Shown here in pieces: positions 60,714 to 64,000 of a stretch of 64,000 nt of DNA (the stretch's first letter is position 1; each line of letters opens with the position of its first letter). Origin of the DNA: Listeria monocytogenes (GTDB lineage Bacteria > Bacillota > Bacilli > Lactobacillales > Listeriaceae); the NCBI RefSeq assembly GCF_013282665.1, contig NZ_CP054041.1, positions 186,001-250,000 on the forward strand, in the 5' to 3' direction. A program made the translations under genes and the position numbers. The notes under the pieces were generated by a model. The model made no database searches. It worked only from the letters and a program-made list of their open reading frames with translations, and was not told the origin of the DNA.

Positions 60714-62237
60714 TTACTTATTAAATTGATAAACATAGGCGTATCTTTTTTCTAGTAAATCTAGCAAATACGTTGGATTCAAGCCCTCTCCCGTTGTATC
60801 TGTTAAAATTTCTAAAGGTTTCTTTGTTTTACCAAATTTATGCACATGTTCAGTCAACCACGTTTTTAATTCCGAATAATCATCACTGGCAATAATCGCA
60901 TCGATATTCGGAATTTCTTTTTGCATTTGGTTAAAGAACTGTGCCGCGTACATTAAGCCAAGTGCGTAGGATGGGAAGTAACCAAAATCGCCACCAGCCC
61001 AGTGAATATCTTGCAGAACGCCATTTGTATCATTATCTGGACGAATACCTAGATATTCTTCGTACTTATCGCCCCAAGCTTTCGGTAAATCTTTTACTTC
61101 CAATTCACCGTTAATAAGCGCTTTTTCCAGTTCATAACGAATCATAATATGTAGCGGATAAGTTAAAGTATCCGCTTCAATTCGAATCAGCGAACTTTCA
61201 GAGATATTCACAGCACGGTAGAAATCTTCCAGCTTCACTTGATCAAAAGCAGGTTTTGTAATCGCTTGGAAGTCAGCATAATTACTTTTCCAAAATGCTA
61301 AGCTAGAACCGATAATAATTTCATAAAATAAAGATTGCGACTCATGAATTCCCATAGAAGCCCCATTGGCAAGCGGTGTTCCTACAAGCGCCTCATCAAA
61401 ATTTTGTTCGTAAATCGCATGTCCGCCTTCATGAATCGTTCCAAAAACAGCCATTTTAAAATCATTTTCGTTATAACGTGTCGTAATACGAACATCACCT
61501 GTATTTAGGCCTGTTGCAAACGGATGAACCGTTTCATCTAAACGTCCTGCTTCAAAATCAAAACCCATTTTATTCAAAATACGAATACTAAATTCTTTTT
61601 GTTTTGCTTCAGATATTTTGGTGTTTAAAATCGTCGCATCAGGCTTCACACCTTCATTTTCGATTTTTTCACGAATCGCCATAATGCCGTCACGTACTTT
61701 CTCAAATACGGAATCAAGCACAGATACGGTTACGCCTGGCTCATATTGATCAAGTAATGTGTCATATTTATTTTCTTCATAACCCCAATACTCAACGAAT
61801 TTACGCTTCATTTCTAAAATTTTTGTTAGGAATGGTTCAAATGCTGCAAAATCATTTTGTTCGCGTGCTGTTGTCCAAGCGGTTTCCGCTTGCGCTACTA
61901 GCTTTGTATATTCCGCATATTCTTTACTTGGGATTTTTTTATTTAAATCATATGTTTTTTGAGATTCTTCTAAAGTTTTACGAGTGATTTCGGATAGATT
62001 TTCTTTATCTTGATTAAGTCCAGCAATAAAAGCAGCCATTTCTTCTGACGTTTGCATATTGAAAATCTCTTCAGAAAGAACGCCAATAACATCCGAACGG
62101 CCTTCCATCCCTTTTGCCGGCGCACCTGTACGAAGATCCCAGTAAACTAATGCGAGTGCTTCTTCTAGAGCTTCCATCTTTTTAATATACGCTAAAAATT
62201 CCTCTTCTAATGTTTCTACCAAACTTAACTCCTCCAT
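60714..62237 (-). CDS. M32 family metallocarboxypeptidase (thermostable carboxypeptidase 1 type)
   Basis: Zinc carboxypeptidase of 507 residues, mostly helical. The metal motif HEGGH in GTIHEGGHAIYEQ is at about 266–270, and the third ligand Glu comes from MGIHESQSLFYE (about 295–306). The motif DVRITTRY is also typical of Taq-type M32 enzymes. It removes C-terminal residues from peptides in the cytosol; its cellular targets are unknown. It lies 4 bp after the methyltransferase gene. Confidence 0.93.
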   Translation of the reverse strand: MEELSLVETLEEEFLAYIKKMEALEEALALVYWDLRTGAPAKGMEGRSDVIGVLSEEIFNMQTSEEMAAFIAGLNQDKENLSEITRKTLEESQKTYDLNKKIPSKEYAEYTKLVAQAETAWTTAREQNDFAAFEPFLTKILEMKRKFVEYWGYEENKYDTLLDQYEPGVTVSVLDSVFEKVRDGIMAIREKIENEGVKPDATILNTKISEAKQKEFSIRILNKMGFDFEAGRLDETVHPFATGLNTGDVRITTRYNENDFKMAVFGTIHEGGHAIYEQNFDEALVGTPLANGASMGIHESQSLFYEIIIGSSLAFWKSNYADFQAITKPAFDQVKLEDFYRAVNISESSLIRIEADTLTYPLHIMIRYELEKALINGELEVKDLPKAWGDKYEEYLGIRPDNDTNGVLQDIHWAGGDFGYFPSYALGLMYAAQFFNQMQKEIPNIDAIIASDDYSELKTWLTEHVHKFGKTKKPLEILTDTTGEGLNPTYLLDLLEKRYAYVYQFNK

Positions 62238-62241
62238 TCAA

Positions 62242-63390
62242 TCAATCTTCTTTTTTAGGACGTGGTTTTCTTGGACCCCAATATTGATATAAATCTGTGC
62301 GCAAGTAACCATTGTATAATTTGCGTTTTTTCGTCGCTTTTTTACCATAAACTTCTTCAAAAAGTTCATAAGAAGTCAGCACATACACAGACCACGTCGG
62401 CATACGTTTGTAGACAATCCCCATTTCACGGTACAGTTGGCGCACTGCTTCCTCGTCCTCTAAACGTTCCCCGTACGGTGGATTCGCAACAACGACCCCG
62501 TACTCATCTTCTGTTTGGAAGTCAGCTACTTGAAGTTGTCTAAAAGTAATTAAATCGCCAAGACCAGCCTCCACAGCATTTTGTTTCGCGATTTCGATTA
62601 ACCGAGCATCAATATCGCCACCAATAATATTTAGCGGTTGATCATAATTAGCCAAATCTTCCGCTTCTTGTCTCGCATCCGCCCAAACTTGCTTCGGCAT
62701 CCAGTCCCATGTTTCCGATACAAACTCACGATTAAAACCTGGCGCAATGTTTTGTCCAATAAGTGCTGCCTCAATTGGAATTGTTCCAGAACCACATACT
62801 GGGTCATAAAATGGTCTATCCGGATGCCAACTAGTCAGTAAGACAAGCGCCGCTGCCATTGTTTCTTTGATTGGCGCGCTACCTTGTGCTAACCGATAAC
62901 CACGTTTATGTAATCCCGCACCACTAGTGTCAATTGTTAAAGTTACTTCATCTTTTAAAATAGAAACTTCTAACTTAAATAACGCCCCTGTTTCCATCAA
63001 GCGACCAGAACGACGATACTTTTCACTAACACGGTTAACAATGGCTTTTTTTACAATCGCTTGGCAATCAGGCACACTATAAAGCGTTGACTTAACTGAT
63101 TTCCCAGCCACTGGAAACTGTGCATCAAGTGGCAAATAATCTTCCCAAGGTAAAGCTTTCGTCTTTTCAAATAGTTCATCAAATGTCGTTGCTTTAAAAA
63201 CTCCAACCACAATTTTCACACGGTCAGCTACACGAAGCCATAGGTTCGCTTTAGCAATTGCAGATAAATCTCCTTCAAAATATACTTTACCGTTTTCTAC
63301 TTTTGGATCATAGCCTAAGCGCGCTACTTCTTTTCCAACAATTGCTTCTAAACCCGAAGCAGCCGTCGCTACCAACTGAAATGTTTTCAT
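62242..63390 (-). CDS. RlmL/TrmN-like RNA (guanine-N2) methyltransferase with THUMP domain (YpsC family)
   Basis: 382 residues: an N-terminal ferredoxin-like/THUMP RNA-binding region (about 1–155), then a Rossmann SAM domain with YDPVCGSGTIPIEAALIG (about 193–210), GGDIDARLI and the catalytic VVANPPYGERL (about 297–307). Bacillus YpsC and E. coli RlmL act on 23S rRNA guanines; the exact site is not derivable. The start follows AGGATGGG. The gap to rnpB holds a structured inverted repeat. Confidence 0.92.
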   Translation of the reverse strand: MKTFQLVATAASGLEAIVGKEVARLGYDPKVENGKVYFEGDLSAIAKANLWLRVADRVKIVVGVFKATTFDELFEKTKALPWEDYLPLDAQFPVAGKSVKSTLYSVPDCQAIVKKAIVNRVSEKYRRSGRLMETGALFKLEVSILKDEVTLTIDTSGAGLHKRGYRLAQGSAPIKETMAAALVLLTSWHPDRPFYDPVCGSGTIPIEAALIGQNIAPGFNREFVSETWDWMPKQVWADARQEAEDLANYDQPLNIIGGDIDARLIEIAKQNAVEAGLGDLITFRQLQVADFQTEDEYGVVVANPPYGERLEDEEAVRQLYREMGIVYKRMPTWSVYVLTSYELFEEVYGKKATKKRKLYNGYLRTDLYQYWGPRKPRPKKED

Positions 63391-63420
63391 TGTGTCCCAT
63401 CCTTTAATTAAATTTCTAAT

Positions 63421-63522
63421 GAAAAAAGCTGTTTTAAAAGGAGGAGGTTTGTTTTAAATAGGCATTCAACCAGGTCGAACACCCACCTTAAAACTTGCGC
63501 TCCGGCCTTCTAAAACAGCCTT
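63421..63522 (-). repeat. nested inverted repeat downstream of rnpB (possible long terminator or 3' trailer)
   Basis: Outer arms GCTGTTTTAAAAGG (63428–63441) and CCTTCTAAAACAGC (63506–63519) pair over 14 bp with one wobble. Inner arms GTTTTAA (63451–63457) and TTAAAAC (63488–63494) also pair. On the minus strand the structure ends in TTTTTTC, as expected for a terminator behind rnpB. The loop contains ACCTCCTCC, which resembles the anti-Shine-Dalgarno sequence. Confidence 0.55.
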
Positions 63523-63544
63523 CAATGTTAAATTAAATCCTGTA

Positions 63545-63948
63545 AATAACGCTCTATAAGCCATGTTCTGTTCTTTACTACGTACAGGGTAATAGTAAAG
63601 AGATAACCATCTATCTGCACGAAAATTAATTCGCGCCTCGTCCCTTGTTCTTGATTCCTCGGGAAAAGTGCCCCTACCATAAGTTTGAGTTTCTCGCTCG
63701 TGGGGTTTACCTCGTTCCACTTCCGAGCATTTCTGCCGGAACTTCGTCACTGTGGCACCTTCAAGGTTATAAGACCATATCCGAAGACTTAGGTCATTCA
63801 CCTGCCGTCAAACCGGAAAACCGGAATGCCCTGGCTTATTGTTTGACCAGGCACGATCACTACGGGCATCACAGCACCGTGCGAGCATGGACTTTCCTCT
63901 GCTTTCAAAAGAAAACAGCGATTATCCGAACGTTATTCATTTGTTCTT
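63545..63948 (-). ncRNA. rnpB: RNase P RNA, bacterial type B
   Basis: Catalytic RNA that matures tRNA 5' ends. Conserved segments on the minus strand: GAGGAAAGTCCATGCTCGC with the P4/CR-I core, GTGCCACAGTGACGAAG, GGAACGAGGTAAACCCC, CACGAGCGAGAAACTCAAA and the CR-V AACATGGCTTATAGAGCG. P1 pairs AATAACGTTC (5') with GAGCGTTATT (3'), which sets the ends at about 63948 and 63545. Layout resembles Bacillus type B. Open frames inside this span are spurious. Confidence 0.96.
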
Positions 63949-63957
63949 AACTTACTT

Positions 63958-63986
63958 ATACTAGCATACCTATTCGTTGTCGTCCA
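63958..63986 (-). promoter_or_regulatory. rnpB promoter
   Basis: Minus-strand -35 TGGACG (63981–63986), 17 bp, and extended -10 TGC-TAGTAT (63958–63963), placing the RNA start at about 63950. Confidence 0.75.
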
Positions 63987-64000
63987 GCTTATTTCCAAAA

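Noticed and set aside
63466..63950. Open frames on both strands (about 100 codons each) near the right end
   Set aside because: They lie across the RNase P RNA gene, whose conserved core motifs and P1 pairing are clear; there is no RBS and no protein family resemblance.

Overview
The window is a low-GC Firmicute chromosome segment and almost certainly comes from a Listeria of the monocytogenes/innocua group. The gene order fmt–priA–coaBC–rpoZ–gmk–fbpA–pyr operon … chitinase–pbuX/xpt–rnpB matches, from memory, roughly lmo1823–lmo1887 of L. monocytogenes EGD-e. It is a core, densely packed region. I see no prophage, insertion sequence, CRISPR array, tRNA or rRNA operon. Most genes lie on the minus strand. 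The only gaps above about 300 bp are the mntR–csp gap and the 3' end of the window, which holds rnpB.

Layout. 1–5.7 kb (minus): start of fmt, then priA, coaBC, rpoZ, gmk and a YicC-family gene. 5.9–8.3 kb (plus): fbpA/rqcH and a short-chain dehydrogenase behind a SigB-like promoter. 8.3–20.05 kb (minus): the full pyrimidine operon pyrR-pyrP-pyrB-pyrC-carA-carB-pyrK-pyrD-pyrF-pyrE, with PyrR attenuators before pyrR and pyrP and a plain hairpin before pyrB. 20.1–21.3 kb (plus): a small basic gene with a terminator inside its reading frame (BrfA-like) and an RsbR-like STAS protein. 21.3–24 kb: rluD-like, lspA and a purine permease. 24.2–28.6 kb: a MATE pump, a Mn/Zn ABC transporter and a MarR regulator. 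28.7–33.1 kb: a C-terminal processing protease and the copper operon csoR-copA-copZ. 33.2–39.4 kb: VanY-like peptidase, deoD, YozE protein, oxidoreductase, msrB/msrA, YpmS, YpmR, DegV. 39.5–44.4 kb (plus): hemolysin III, then ccpN-like–PSRP–ppdK. 44.4–50.6 kb: VOC protein, ArAE-type membrane protein, DedA, phosphohexomutase, rRNA methyltransferase, dfrA, thyA. 50.6–55 kb: ABC-F ATPase, fhs, mntR. 55.2–64 kb: csp, RNase H-like, 5'-3' exonuclease, zinc-independent rpsN, chitinase, pbuX, xpt with a guanine riboswitch, an M32 carboxypeptidase, a 23S-type methyltransferase and rnpB.

Functional themes. Nucleotide supply dominates: de novo pyrimidines, purine salvage by xpt/pbuX/deoD and a second permease, and dTMP synthesis by thyA/dfrA/fhs. 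Metal control recurs: a MntR-like box on the Mn transporter with mntR itself nearby, CsoR on the copper operon, and a Zur box on the spare S14 gene. Ribosome quality control is represented twice, by the RqcH/FbpA protein and by a candidate BrfA-type rescue factor encoded by a non-stop message. The latter is the most interesting object in the window. Several regulatory sites are visible directly as sequence: a CcpN-type box in the promoter of the ccpN-like/ppdK operon, a tandem repeat in the mntR promoter, palindromes at the rqcH/yicC and ctp promoters, and a possible G-quadruplex in the leader of a purine permease.
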